From an uncultured Anaerolineae bacterium (lineage in GTDB: Bacteria > Chloroflexota > Anaerolineae > Aggregatilineales > Phototrophicaceae), in assembly GCA_934216615.1 (NCBI GenBank), contig CAKQCB010000006.1, forward strand, positions 62,001-126,000: a stretch of DNA of 64,000 nt, given 5' to 3'. The position numbers and the translations under genes are program-made. The first letter of the stretch is position 1. Every line of letters begins with the position of its first letter. Below the pieces are notes generated by a model. It was not told the origin of the DNA and did no database searches. It saw only the letters and a program-made list of their open reading frames with translations. Shown here piece after piece: positions 26,555 through 35,942 of this stretch.

Positions 26555-27256
26555 TTGACTCAAATTGCTTACTACCCGCGTGCTGTTGTGTTTGATATGG
26601 ACGGTTTGTTGGTGGATACCGAGCCACTTTGGGCAGAAGTTGAAGCCAGCTTATTACAATCGTATGGGATTTCTCATAACCGCGAATTGATCAAACCGTT
26701 TGTGGGCATGCGTATGGATGAGTTCTGGACGAACGTCTGCCGAACGCTCGAAATTCCCGCCGAACCTGCTCACCTGACGACTGAAGTTGTTGAGGCGATG
26801 ATCGAAACCATCGGCTTACGCGCAACCACCCGACCCGGCGCGCTGGAATTGATCGACTACTTGAAAGAGAAACAAATCCCCTGCGCGATTGCATCTTCTT
26901 CGCCCAAGCGGATTATTGAAACAGTGGTGCATCAATTTGGCTGGGATGATTTCTTCCGCGCCCGCGTGAGCGGGGATGAAGTGGCGCAGGGCAAACCCGC
27001 CCCCGACGTTTACTTGGAAGCGGCGCGTCAAATTGGCGCGGTCCCCTCGCAGACATTGGCTTTAGAAGACAGCGCCAATGGGTCGCGGGCGGCGGTCGCG
27101 GCGGGTATGATGTGTTTTGTCGTGCCAGACTTGTCACACGGTCACCCCAGTGATTTTACGGACATTTCGCCTTACCTGTTTGAAAGTTTACATGGGGTGC
27201 TGGATGTTCTGCGCGCCGCCGAAACCAACCCCCAATTCGCTATAAAAGACGTCTAA
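26555..27256 (+). CDS. HAD phosphatase, beta-phosphoglucomutase/HxpB-like
   Basis: HAD subfamily IA hydrolase of 233 residues. I chose the TTG at 26555 because AAGGAG lies 7 nt upstream; an in-frame GTG 27 nt earlier has no site. Motif I is FDMDGLLVDTEP, followed by a small helical cap, motif II ASSSP, the Lys in GKPAPDVYLEA and the acidic motif ALEDSANG. These features match sugar-phosphate phosphatases such as HxpB (YniC) and beta-phosphoglucomutase. It lies between serB-like and serA genes in one direction; a housekeeping sugar-phosphate role is more likely than a serine one. Confidence 0.85.
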   Translation: MTQIAYYPRAVVFDMDGLLVDTEPLWAEVEASLLQSYGISHNRELIKPFVGMRMDEFWTNVCRTLEIPAEPAHLTTEVVEAMIETIGLRATTRPGALELIDYLKEKQIPCAIASSSPKRIIETVVHQFGWDDFFRARVSGDEVAQGKPAPDVYLEAARQIGAVPSQTLALEDSANGSRAAVAAGMMCFVVPDLSHGHPSDFTDISPYLFESLHGVLDVLRAAETNPQFAIKDV

Positions 27257-27265
27257 ATACGGTTT

Positions 27266-27285
27266 TATCAGGCACGTGCCTGATA
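27266..27285. promoter_or_regulatory. Perfect 20-bp palindrome before serA
   Basis: TATCAGGCACGTGCCTGATA is a perfect dyad with no spacer, centred 36 nt before the serA start. The lack of a loop argues for a binding site of a dimeric regulator rather than an RNA hairpin. It also follows the HAD gene stop by 9 nt, so a weak terminator role cannot be excluded. Confidence 0.5.
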
Positions 27286-27311
27286 TTTGCATACACGATG
27301 GATAATGCTGG

Positions 27312-28907
27312 ATGACAACGTATGAAGTGGTTGTTGCGACGGATTTAATGGAAGACAGCTTGAATATTCTTCGCTTTTCTGAAGATATCGAGCTTTCAAT
27401 CATCACCCCTAATTTACAATCGTTGCGGGAAAAACTCGCAACCGCCCACGCGTTGATCTCGCGGGATGATGTCACTGTCGATGCTGAACTGTTGAAAGGT
27501 GCGCCCAACCTCAAAGTCATCGGACGGGTGGGGGCATCGTTAAGCGGGGTCGATGTCGAAGCCGCGACGGATCGGGGCATTATCGTCACGAACACGCCGG
27601 GCGTGAACGCCATCGCCGCCGCTGAACACACGTTTGCATTGATCTTGGCGTTAAGTCGCCGTTTGGTGACCGCGCATAACAGCTTGCGCGAAGGGTTTTG
27701 GCTGTTAGATCGTCGTCGCCAGACGGGAAGCCAGCTCAACGGTAAGGTGTTGGGCATCATCGGTTTGGGGCGTGTAGGGCGTCAAGTCGCACAGATGGGT
27801 GTGGGGTTTGGGATGTCCGTCCTCGCCTATGATCCCTATTTAGGTGATGAATTAGTAGGCGATTCGCGCGTGTCGTTAGTTGGCCTGCGCGAGTTGTTGA
27901 GCCGTAGCGATTATGTCTCGCTACACATTCCGCCCACCCGCCAAGCCAAAGGGATGGTAAATGCCGAATTCATCAACCAAATGAAGACGGGCGCCCGCTT
28001 GATCAACACCTCACATGGCAGTATTGCCATAGAAGATGCATTGGCGGAAGCCTTGAAAAATAACAAATTGGCGGGCGTGGCCGTCGATGTTTTTGAACAC
28101 GAACCGCCGTATAACAGCCCGCTGATCGGCATGGAAAATGTAGTGCATACCCCGCACATTGGCGATAACACCGTAGAGGCCGCGCAAGATTTATCCATTC
28201 AGATTGTGCATCAAGTGGTCGATGCGTTACGTGGAGAAGACTTCCGTAATGTGATCAACATGCCCTTTATGCCCGGCATGGACTTTGACACCGCACAGCC
28301 TTACATGACGTTGGCTGAACGGATGGGGGGTATCTTACACACCTTAGCACGTTCGCCGATTCGACGTTTGGCCGTAGAATATCGCGGTGAAGACACCAAC
28401 GCGCTGATCAAACCCATCACCGTTGCGATGTTAAAAGGCGTGCTGAATCCCATTTTGGCGGGGCATGTCAATTATATCAATGCGCCTGTATTGGCGGGGG
28501 AACGGGGCATCCAAGTGACGCAGGCCAAAGGCTTACAAGGGTCGAGCTATTCGAGCATCGTGTTATGCCAAGCCACGCTCGAAGATGATGAAGACATCAC
28601 GATTGCAGGCACGTTGATGGATCGTGAACCGCATATCGTCCAGATCAACGATTACCGCATGAACTTTGTCCCCGAAGGGCACTTGCTCATCATGGGCAGT
28701 TACGACTACCCGGGCGTGATCGGTAAAGTCGGTACACTGTTGAGCGAAAATGGCATCAACATCGCCAGTTGGCAAACCGGACGGACGTATCAAGGCGGGC
28801 ATACATTGACCGTCCTCACTTTAGATGAACCCGCGCCCGATGCGGTGGTGGATATTTTGCGCCAGCTTGAGTTCATACGCCATGCACACCAAGTTATCAA
28901 CTCATAA
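27312..28907 (+). CDS. serA: D-3-phosphoglycerate dehydrogenase
   Basis: First committed enzyme of serine synthesis, oxidising 3-phosphoglycerate with NAD. At 531 residues it is the long form: substrate domain, NAD-binding domain with GKVLGIIGLGRVGRQVA, the signature LHIPPTRQAKGMVN, the catalytic His in VHTPHIG, then an intervening (ASB) domain and a C-terminal ACT domain (about 455-531, LLIMGSYDYPGVIGKVG). The ACT domain usually senses serine. A palindrome lies just upstream, and the stop overlaps the next gene by 26 nt. A GATAAT hexamer lies 5 nt before the ATG and no ribosome site is visible. Confidence 0.95.
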   Translation: MTTYEVVVATDLMEDSLNILRFSEDIELSIITPNLQSLREKLATAHALISRDDVTVDAELLKGAPNLKVIGRVGASLSGVDVEAATDRGIIVTNTPGVNAIAAAEHTFALILALSRRLVTAHNSLREGFWLLDRRRQTGSQLNGKVLGIIGLGRVGRQVAQMGVGFGMSVLAYDPYLGDELVGDSRVSLVGLRELLSRSDYVSLHIPPTRQAKGMVNAEFINQMKTGARLINTSHGSIAIEDALAEALKNNKLAGVAVDVFEHEPPYNSPLIGMENVVHTPHIGDNTVEAAQDLSIQIVHQVVDALRGEDFRNVINMPFMPGMDFDTAQPYMTLAERMGGILHTLARSPIRRLAVEYRGEDTNALIKPITVAMLKGVLNPILAGHVNYINAPVLAGERGIQVTQAKGLQGSSYSSIVLCQATLEDDEDITIAGTLMDREPHIVQINDYRMNFVPEGHLLIMGSYDYPGVIGKVGTLLSENGINIASWQTGRTYQGGHTLTVLTLDEPAPDAVVDILRQLEFIRHAHQVINS

Positions 28908-30258
28908 CCCGCCGTCGCGCTTGAAGTGGTGGGATGGGCTGTGGTGCTTACTTCTCGCATCCTATATTTTATTGGGCATGTCGAGCACAAGTTTTCATGG
29001 CGATGAAGGCATGCAAATTTATACCAGCCATGATTACACCACCGCGTTTATCGAAGGGGATGCTTCACGCTTAACCACCCAACCGCCCTATGCCATCGAC
29101 TCTGACGCGCAGTTACGGATTTTGAACGGCACGCTCAATCGTTACTTGATCGGTTTAATATGGCACATCAGCGGACATTCCGCATCTGAACTTCCGCAAG
29201 CCCCGGGCTGGAGCTGGGGCATGACGTATGAGCAGAATGTCGAAGTCGGCTATCGTCTATCCCCCCAACTGATGGATTTATCGCGCTTGCCCTCGACGGT
29301 GTTTCTGGTCTTGGCGAGTGTTGTCATGTTTGCGTTGGGACACTTGCTCAGCGGAAGGCTCGGCGCGTATGTCGCCAGTGCCTTGTTCGTCTTGAACCCG
29401 ATCATCTTATTGAATGGTCGGCGTGCGACCCAAGAAGGAACGCTGTTATTTTTTGGCCTGCTGACGGTATATCTCGGTCTGGTGTGGGCACGTCAGCGCA
29501 CGGCGGGACAAAAGCCGTCCCTGTGGTTATGGCTGGCGCTGATCGTGGTGGGGGCACTCGCCATATTGAGCAAACACACAGGGATTATTTTTGTCGCGGC
29601 CACATTTTTGACTATTTTCCTCGTAGAATGTGACCTGTTCTGGCGTTTCCGAAATGGGCGAGATTTTGCTCTGACCTTCGGCGCATGCCTCGTGAGCGCG
29701 GGGGTGATCCTCGCGTTATTCATCGCGTTTTCGCCCGCATTGTGGAACGATCCGCTGGCACGCTTACAAGACTTGTTGGCGGTACGCACCGAAGTCTTAG
29801 AGATTCAAGTGGCGATCATGCCCGACGCGCCCACTCCCTTGAGCGAACGCCTCATCAGTTTATGGACGTATCCTTTCACCCAACCGACACAACATTTCGA
29901 ACTACCTTCATGGGGCGAGTCTGCATTATTCATGAGCGAGGTCAACACCGCCCGACAATCGATTTGGTATGGGGTGGAATGGGGTATGTTCTTTGGCAGT
30001 GTGTGGATGATGCTGGCCCTCATCGGCATTGTGATGATGGTGCGTCACCTGAACGCACAGCCTTGGCGTGTCGGGGTTTTGATCTTGTTGGGGTTGGTCA
30101 TCGGCTCATTGATCGTCAACCCACTGCCGTGGCAGCGCTATTATCTGCTGTATATCCCCCTCATCGCCCTTCTAGCGGGGATGGGGTTCGCGGGTTTGAT
30201 CACCGCGTTTCAGCGCCGACAGGTGAAACCTTCTGCTCGAGGTATACTCAAAAGTTGA
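28882..30258 (+). CDS. GT39/ArnT-like membrane glycosyltransferase
   Basis: Integral membrane protein of 458 residues with about nine hydrophobic segments. After the first helix (LWCLLLASYILLG) comes SFHGDEGMQIYTSHDY, whose Asp-Glu pair matches the catalytic position of GT39/ArnT-type glycosyltransferases that use polyprenyl-phosphate sugars. A luminal stretch and the WQRYYLLYIPLIALLAG segment near the C-terminus fit the same family. The ATG at 28882 lies inside the serA 3' end (26-nt overlap). The frame is open further upstream, but that part would lie deeper in serA and start with unlikely codons. Acceptor unknown. Confidence 0.7.
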   Translation: MHTKLSTHNPPSRLKWWDGLWCLLLASYILLGMSSTSFHGDEGMQIYTSHDYTTAFIEGDASRLTTQPPYAIDSDAQLRILNGTLNRYLIGLIWHISGHSASELPQAPGWSWGMTYEQNVEVGYRLSPQLMDLSRLPSTVFLVLASVVMFALGHLLSGRLGAYVASALFVLNPIILLNGRRATQEGTLLFFGLLTVYLGLVWARQRTAGQKPSLWLWLALIVVGALAILSKHTGIIFVAATFLTIFLVECDLFWRFRNGRDFALTFGACLVSAGVILALFIAFSPALWNDPLARLQDLLAVRTEVLEIQVAIMPDAPTPLSERLISLWTYPFTQPTQHFELPSWGESALFMSEVNTARQSIWYGVEWGMFFGSVWMMLALIGIVMMVRHLNAQPWRVGVLILLGLVIGSLIVNPLPWQRYYLLYIPLIALLAGMGFAGLITAFQRRQVKPSARGILKS

Positions 30259-30297
30259 CCTGCGAGAAACCATCCACCGAAAATAGTTGAGCGAACC

Positions 30298-31398
30298 ATG
30301 AAACAACGAATTGTCGTCAAAGTGGGAACCAGTGTGTTAACTGCGGGGACACCCCGCTTAAATCGTCAACGCATGTTGAATATTGTGGATCAAATTGCGC
30401 GCTTGCATCAACAAGGGCATGAAGTGGTGTTGGTTTCTTCGGGGGCAGTGGCGGCAGGCCGTGAAAAGCTCAATTACCCCGTGTTTGAAAGTTCTGTCCC
30501 CGCTAAGCAGATGTTATCTGCTGTGGGGCAAGGCCGCCTGATGCAATACTACGGCGACTTGTTCGACATTTTTGAAATCGTGATCGGTCAGGTGCTTCTG
30601 ACCCGTGAAGATGTCGGCGACCGAACCCGTTTTTTAAATGCGCGCGATACCCTCTTTACCCTCATCGACCAGCGCATTGTCCCGATCATCAACGAAAACG
30701 ACACGATTGCTGTCCATGCGATCCGTGTTGGCGATAATGACAATCTTTCGGCGTTGGTGGCGACGATGATCGAAGCGCAGATGTTGGTCTTGCTGACCGA
30801 CCAAGCAGGGTTGTATTCCGCTGACCCGCGCTATCATGAAGATGCGGAATTAATCCAAACCGTCACCAAAATTGATGAGAAAATTTGGGAAGTTGCTGGC
30901 GGGACATCCTCTGGGCTGGGTACAGGGGGCATGGTGACAAAACTGCTCGCTGCTCAACTTGCCAGTCGTGCCGGCATCGAGACGGTGATCACCGACGGGC
31001 GACAAGCCGATGTGTTAGATCGGCTGATTCAAGGTCAGTTGGTCGGTACGCATTTCACCCCTTCCAAACAGGCGATGGAAAGCCGTAAACGCTGGCTGTT
31101 GATGGAAAAAGTGCGGGGCAAAATTCATGTGGATGAAGGCGCGGCGCGTAAAGTATTGTCTGAAGGGGCGAGTCTGCTTCCGGTTGGGGTGCGCGCTGTA
31201 GAATCAGAATTTAAACGCGGGATGGTGATCGCAGTTTGTGACGCTGCGGGTAAAGAAATCGCGCATGGTTTGACCAGTTACGATAGCGCCGACGTGAATA
31301 AACTGGTGGGGGTGAAGTCGGGGCGCATTTCGGAAATCCTCGGCTATAGTTATGGGGATGCGATTGTGCACCGCAATAATATGGTCACCTTAGATTAG
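30298..31398 (+). CDS. proB: Glutamate 5-kinase
   Basis: First enzyme of proline synthesis, phosphorylating glutamate with ATP. 366 residues. The amino-acid kinase domain starts IVVKVGTSVLTAG, includes VSSGAVAAG, the INENDTIAV segment and GTGGMVTKL. A C-terminal PUA domain (about 277-360, beginning GKIHVDEGAARKVL) is present, as in the long bacterial form. Feedback inhibition by proline is typical of the family. It pairs with proA 113 nt downstream; proC is not in this window. Confidence 0.96.
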   Translation: MKQRIVVKVGTSVLTAGTPRLNRQRMLNIVDQIARLHQQGHEVVLVSSGAVAAGREKLNYPVFESSVPAKQMLSAVGQGRLMQYYGDLFDIFEIVIGQVLLTREDVGDRTRFLNARDTLFTLIDQRIVPIINENDTIAVHAIRVGDNDNLSALVATMIEAQMLVLLTDQAGLYSADPRYHEDAELIQTVTKIDEKIWEVAGGTSSGLGTGGMVTKLLAAQLASRAGIETVITDGRQADVLDRLIQGQLVGTHFTPSKQAMESRKRWLLMEKVRGKIHVDEGAARKVLSEGASLLPVGVRAVESEFKRGMVIAVCDAAGKEIAHGLTSYDSADVNKLVGVKSGRISEILGYSYGDAIVHRNNMVTLD

Positions 31399-31511
31399 CG
31401 CTCTGAACAGGGTGGTTTTCGAGAACATCCTTCGACAAGGCGCGGGGCTTTTTCATAAAGATGCAAGAATGTTTGATCGACAGATTTTTTAGCAGGTGAG
31501 AGATACAACGT

Positions 31512-32774
31512 ATGGATATGCAGGCATTAGGGAAACGGGCAAAAGCGGCGTCGTATCAATTGGCGAAGGCGACGACGGAAGAAAAGAATCTTGTCATCAG
31601 CGCCATCGCGGATGCGCTGGATGCTTCGCGCGATGTGATTCTTCAAGCCAACGCCAAAGACTTACAACTGGCACGCGAAAAAGGCTTGAGCGAGACGCTC
31701 ATCCGTGATCGTTTTGACTTGACCACGCGCATCCAAAGCATGATCGACGATACGCGCAACGTATTGACCCTGCCTGATCCTGTTGGACGTGTGGATGAAC
31801 CGCGCACTTTAGCCAACGGCTTACGCGTCCATAAACGACGCACGCCGTTTGGCGTGTTAGGGGTGATCTACGAAGCCCGCCCTAATGTCACGGTGGATGT
31901 CGCGGTATTGGGCTTAAAGACCAACAATGCCGTGTTACTACGTGGCGGTTCGGAAGTGCATCATAGCAACCAAGCATTAGTCCAAGTGATCCGTGATGCG
32001 ATTGCCTCCGTGAATAACCCGCACATTCCGACTGATTCGGTCGTGATCATCGACAGCACAGATCGTATTTATGTTGAGCAGATGCTCAAACTGTATCAAT
32101 ACATCGACATGATCATCCCACGGGGCGGTGCCTCTCTCCATGCGTTTTGCCGTGAAAACAGCATGATTCCGGTCATCACGGGTGGGTTGGGTATTTGTCA
32201 TCTCTATGTAGATGCCACCGCTAACCAAGACGATGCGCTGAATATTATTTTTAATGCTAAAACGCAACGCCCTTCCGTGTGTAACGCCGTAGATACGATC
32301 TTGGTACATGCGTCGGTCGCGACGGAATTTTTCCCCAAAGTCGTTGAACGGCTCGCGCCTGCGGGTGTACAGTTCAAAGCCGAACCGCGCGCTTATGCCG
32401 TAGTTCAAGGTTTAGACGCTGTCGAGATGGCGGGGGCAGAAGATTTTGATACCGAATGGATGGCCTTGGTACTGGGCTTAAAAGTGGTGGATTCGCTCGA
32501 TGAAGCGATGGAACATATTCGCGATCACAGCACCGCGCACAGCGATGGCATTTTGACGCAGACTGAAGTACACGCGAACCGCTTCATTCATGAAGTGGAT
32601 TCGGCGGCGGTGTTTGTGAACGCATCTACTCGTTTTAACGATGGCTCTGCATTGGGCTTGGGCGCAGAGATCGCTGTGAGCACACAGAAGATGCACGCGC
32701 GCGGGCCGATGGCACTCGAAGAATTGACCACTTATAAATGGGTCGTCGTCGGTGATGGACATGTCCGTCCCTAA
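31512..32774 (+). CDS. proA: Gamma-glutamyl phosphate reductase
   Basis: Second enzyme of proline synthesis, reducing glutamyl 5-phosphate with NADPH to the semialdehyde. 420 residues, normal length, of the aldehyde dehydrogenase superfamily. The segment GVIYEARPNVTVD, the catalytic Cys in RPSVCNAVDTILVH and the closing LGLGAEIAVSTQKMHARGPM are all characteristic. AGGTGAG lies before the ATG. The ProB product is labile and is normally passed directly to ProA, which fits the adjacent genes. A terminator follows at 32863. Confidence 0.96.
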   Translation: MDMQALGKRAKAASYQLAKATTEEKNLVISAIADALDASRDVILQANAKDLQLAREKGLSETLIRDRFDLTTRIQSMIDDTRNVLTLPDPVGRVDEPRTLANGLRVHKRRTPFGVLGVIYEARPNVTVDVAVLGLKTNNAVLLRGGSEVHHSNQALVQVIRDAIASVNNPHIPTDSVVIIDSTDRIYVEQMLKLYQYIDMIIPRGGASLHAFCRENSMIPVITGGLGICHLYVDATANQDDALNIIFNAKTQRPSVCNAVDTILVHASVATEFFPKVVERLAPAGVQFKAEPRAYAVVQGLDAVEMAGAEDFDTEWMALVLGLKVVDSLDEAMEHIRDHSTAHSDGILTQTEVHANRFIHEVDSAAVFVNASTRFNDGSALGLGAEIAVSTQKMHARGPMALEELTTYKWVVVGDGHVRP

Positions 32775-32832
32775 AACGGGAATTGTGAAGGTTTCTTTAT
32801 CAAGCTTAAGCCGCTGAACGCCTTTCGACCGC

Positions 32833-32838
32833 TATAAT
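32833..32838 (+). promoter_or_regulatory. Possible -10 element after proA
   Basis: A perfect TATAAT, 24 nt before a terminator-like hairpin and 110 nt before the lipid kinase start. No good -35 hexamer is seen. If active, the hairpin would lie in the lipid kinase leader, about 20 nt after the start of transcription. Confidence 0.3.
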
Positions 32839-32862
32839 AAAATGACAAAATTGAGATGAATC

Positions 32863-32896
32863 AACCTCACCCGATTTTTGGGTGAGGTTCTTTTTC
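32863..32896 (+). terminator. Intrinsic terminator after proA
   Basis: A 10-bp stem AACCTCACCC with GGGTGAGGTT, a 7-nt loop and a T-rich tail. It closes the ser/pro gene run. It could instead act as an attenuator of the next gene if the TATAAT upstream is used. Confidence 0.8.
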
Positions 32897-32948
32897 GCGT
32901 TTTGAGAAGATATTTTTTTATGTATTGGTAATTGAAGAAAGTTTTATC

Positions 32949-33890
32949 ATGATCACGACCGCTTCTCAACGTACCTTAATTATCCTAAATCCTCATGCTG
33001 CAGGCGGACGCGCAGGCAAAATGTGGACAGAACTAGAGCCTCAGTTATGGAAAATCCTCGGTGACATCATCGTCACCATCACCCATCACCCTGACGAAGT
33101 TGCTGAACATCTCGACAAAGCCTATGCGGTTGGCGTGCGCCGTGTCATCTCAATTGGTGGCGATGGGACAAATCATGCGTTGGTGAATGCGTTGGTGCGC
33201 TTCAATCTCCAATTTGCAGGGGATGACCCGATGGTCTATGGCATGCTTCCTGTAGGGACTGGACGCGACTTTGCGCGCGGGTTAGGGATGCCGTTTGGGG
33301 ATATTCCCGCTGCCGCTCAATGGATTGCGAACGCGACGCCGCTTGCTGTGGATGTCGGCGAGATGGTTTCCGACGAAAAACAAGAATATTTCTTGAATAT
33401 CGCCAGCATGGGCATGGGCGGTGAAGTTGGGGTGCGGGTGAACCGAAGCAAACGCCGTTACCCGTGGACATTTTATCTCACCACTTTACGCACCATGCTG
33501 ACCTATAAACCGCGAACTGTCCGCGTGTCGCTGGACGATCAACTGTGGTATGAAGGCACCAGCTATGTCGTGGCGGTAGCCAATGGCACAACCTTTGGGC
33601 ATGGGATGAAAATTGCGCCGGACGCACAGTTAGCCGACGGTGAATTTGATGTGGTGCTGGTGAAAGGTGTGTCACGCCTCACGCTGATACGCGCGTTTCA
33701 ACAAGTCTACACGGGCGCACATCTAACGCACCCCGCCGTAAAAGTCGCAAAAGCTGAGCGCGTCAAAATCGAACCTGTTGAGCCGATGATGTTAGAGCTT
33801 GACGGCGAAAGTGACCGAACAGGGCAGGTTGAATTTAAGATTCGCCCGTTGGCCTTGAAGATTTTGCAACTGCCCGTTACCAGTAGTTGA
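32949..33890 (+). CDS. Diacylglycerol kinase family lipid kinase
   Basis: Cytosolic lipid kinase of the DagK/YegS family, 313 residues. The ATG at 32949 has GAAGAAAG upstream; an earlier in-frame TTG is not needed. It opens LIILNPHAAGGRAGK, carries the glycine-rich SIGGDGTNHALVN and the conserved PVGTGRDFARGLGMP, and ends with a domain having the usual MLELDGE stretch. Substrates in the family are diacylglycerol, other lipid alcohols or sphingoid bases; the sequence does not choose. It converges with uvrC, leaving only 11 nt between the stops. Confidence 0.9.
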   Translation: MITTASQRTLIILNPHAAGGRAGKMWTELEPQLWKILGDIIVTITHHPDEVAEHLDKAYAVGVRRVISIGGDGTNHALVNALVRFNLQFAGDDPMVYGMLPVGTGRDFARGLGMPFGDIPAAAQWIANATPLAVDVGEMVSDEKQEYFLNIASMGMGGEVGVRVNRSKRRYPWTFYLTTLRTMLTYKPRTVRVSLDDQLWYEGTSYVVAVANGTTFGHGMKIAPDAQLADGEFDVVLVKGVSRLTLIRAFQQVYTGAHLTHPAVKVAKAERVKIEPVEPMMLELDGESDRTGQVEFKIRPLALKILQLPVTSS

Positions 33891-33901
33891 CATGGTGTGC
33901 G

Positions 33902-35785
33902 CTACAACATCTCTTTGATGGTTTGTGCGAGGGTGCGGGTGATGCCTTTGACGCGCATCAAGTCATCGATTTCGGCGGCGCGGATGGCGGTGATCGAGTT
34001 ATCAAACGCTTTTAGTAACGCCTTGCGTTTGTTCGGGCCGATGCCGGGAATCGCCTCTAACTGACTGACCATACCCATCTTTTGGCGACGCTGGCGGTGA
34101 CTGGTGATAGCGAAGCGGTGCGCTTCATCACGCACGCGCTGAACCAAATACAGCGCGTCGCTACGGCGTGGCAGAATGATCGGGTTTGGATCATCTGGCA
34201 GGTACAATTCTTCAAACTGCTTGGCGAGCGAAACAATCGGCACTTTGCCGAACAGGTCAAATTCTTTTAAGACCTCTATGCCTACATTGAGCTGACCTTT
34301 CCCGCCGTCCAACATGAGAAGGTCGGGCAAGAGTCGCCATGTTTCGTCTTTGTCCTCTCCATCGGGCGTGATGGCGGTCGGGTTTTCGTAGGCTTGTCTC
34401 CAACGGTTAAAGCGACGGGTGAGCGCTTCACGCATGGATTGATAATCGTCAGAGCCTTCGTGCGCCACTGTACGGATATTAAACTTGCGATATTCGGATT
34501 TTTTCGGAACGCCTTGCACAAACATTACACGACTGGCGACGATGGCGACCCCTTGTGTTGTGCTGATGTCGAAACATTCGATGCGGTTGGGTGGTTTCGG
34601 CAGTTGTAACGCCTCTTGTAGTTGTGAGAGCGCCGTCTCTTGTTTGTGCGCGTCGGCTTCCCATTGTGCGCGGAACATGCGCAGGGCTTCTTCGGCATTT
34701 TCTTGGGCGACATTGATCAACTGACGTTTATCGCCCCGTTGAGGCACGGTGATCGTCACCCGTTTGCCACTGCGTTTATCGCGTAGCCAACGCTCCAAAA
34801 TCCGCGCTTCTTCAATATGTTGAGGTAAGACGACCTCATTGGGCACTTCCGCCGCGCCACCATAAAACCGCTTGACAAATTCTTCTAACACTTCGGCATC
34901 GGTTTCGCCTTCGGTCGCGTCGAGCATGCGCGAATCACTGCCGATCAGTTTGCCGTTGCGAATGAACAAGATTTGGACAGCAGTTTCACCATCATCCCGC
35001 GCAAGCGCAATCACATCTTGATCTTCAAATTTAGAGCTGACCGCCTTATGTTCACGGGTGATGAATTCGATAGCGCGTAATTGGTCGCGCAGGGCGGCGG
35101 CTTGTTCAAAATTCAAGTTTTCGGCCACTAGGTTCATTTCGTGGTTCAAACGATCCACGATGGTTTCGGACTTTCCGCTGAGCGTGTCCATCAACTCTTG
35201 GATCATAGCGCGGTATTGTTCTTGGTTCACTGCCCCAATACACGGCGCGTTACACAATTTGATGTCATAGAACAGGCAGGCACGCTTATCTTTCCCTGTG
35301 ATGTCGCGGTCACACGTCAAATAGGGGAAGGCTTTGCGCAGTGTTTGCAAGGTGTTTTGAACTGCCCACATCGCCACGTAGGGGCCGAAATAACGACTGC
35401 CATCATTGACTAAACGGCGCGTCGTCTCCACTTTGGGGAAGGGCGTGTGCCACGTCACTTTGATGTAAGGGTAACGTTTATCATCTTTGAGGCTGATATT
35501 AAAATGTGGACGGTAGCGCTTGATGAGCGTTTCTTCTAAAATGAGCGCCTTGACTTCGTTTTCTTCGACGATGTAATCAATATCGACAATTTGCGTGCGC
35601 AGGCGCAATGTTTTGAGGTTATTTTCGGCGCTGGAATTAAAATAACTACGCACGCGATTCCGTAGTTTTTTGGCTTTGCCGACATAAATGATTTCACCGC
35701 GTGTATCTTTCATCAGGTACACGCCGGGCTTCATCGGCAGATTGGTCAAAATGGTGCGGATGTGTTCAGAAGGTTGGAAGCTCAT
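33902..35785 (-). CDS. uvrC: Excinuclease ABC subunit C
   Basis: Nuclease of nucleotide excision repair that makes both cuts around a lesion with UvrB. 627 residues, normal length. N-terminal GIY-YIG domain (about 15-95, GVYLMKD ... IIYVGKAKKLRNRVRSYF), a Cys-containing segment, a UVR motif that binds UvrB (near 200-235), the RNase H-like domain with CFDIS and LMLDGGKGQLN, and C-terminal helix-hairpin-helix repeats (LEAIPGIGPNKRKALL, VKGITRTLAQTI). It is single on the minus strand, divergent from the cell-wall cluster. uvrA and uvrB are not in the window. Confidence 0.96.
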   Translation of the reverse strand: MSFQPSEHIRTILTNLPMKPGVYLMKDTRGEIIYVGKAKKLRNRVRSYFNSSAENNLKTLRLRTQIVDIDYIVEENEVKALILEETLIKRYRPHFNISLKDDKRYPYIKVTWHTPFPKVETTRRLVNDGSRYFGPYVAMWAVQNTLQTLRKAFPYLTCDRDITGKDKRACLFYDIKLCNAPCIGAVNQEQYRAMIQELMDTLSGKSETIVDRLNHEMNLVAENLNFEQAAALRDQLRAIEFITREHKAVSSKFEDQDVIALARDDGETAVQILFIRNGKLIGSDSRMLDATEGETDAEVLEEFVKRFYGGAAEVPNEVVLPQHIEEARILERWLRDKRSGKRVTITVPQRGDKRQLINVAQENAEEALRMFRAQWEADAHKQETALSQLQEALQLPKPPNRIECFDISTTQGVAIVASRVMFVQGVPKKSEYRKFNIRTVAHEGSDDYQSMREALTRRFNRWRQAYENPTAITPDGEDKDETWRLLPDLLMLDGGKGQLNVGIEVLKEFDLFGKVPIVSLAKQFEELYLPDDPNPIILPRRSDALYLVQRVRDEAHRFAITSHRQRRQKMGMVSQLEAIPGIGPNKRKALLKAFDNSITAIRAAEIDDLMRVKGITRTLAQTIKEML

Positions 35786-35821
35786 ACGTTTGACGGTCTG
35801 AAAATTAGATTATTTGTTCGT

Positions 35822-35830
35822 AAGTATATC
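35822..35830 (-). promoter_or_regulatory. Extended -10 promoter for uvrC
   Basis: The minus strand reads TGATATACT, a TGn plus TATACT, about 37 nt before the uvrC start. No clear -35. Prediction only. Confidence 0.4.
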
Positions 35831-35928
35831 ACGGTCTATCGACTGAAGGGGATAGGCTGATTCCCATAAACATGAGAATTTGATCCCGTTAAAGAGACAC
35901 TCAAGCCTCAGATCAAATGAAACCGCGC

Positions 35929-35934
35929 TATAAT
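35929..35934 (+). promoter_or_regulatory. -10 element of the dcw cluster
   Basis: A perfect TATAAT ends 8 nt before the rsmH ATG. Transcription from it would begin at or within a few bases of the start codon, and there is no ribosome site between, so a leaderless message is likely if this promoter works. No clear -35 is seen. Confidence 0.4.
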
Positions 35935-35942
35935 GGCTCATC

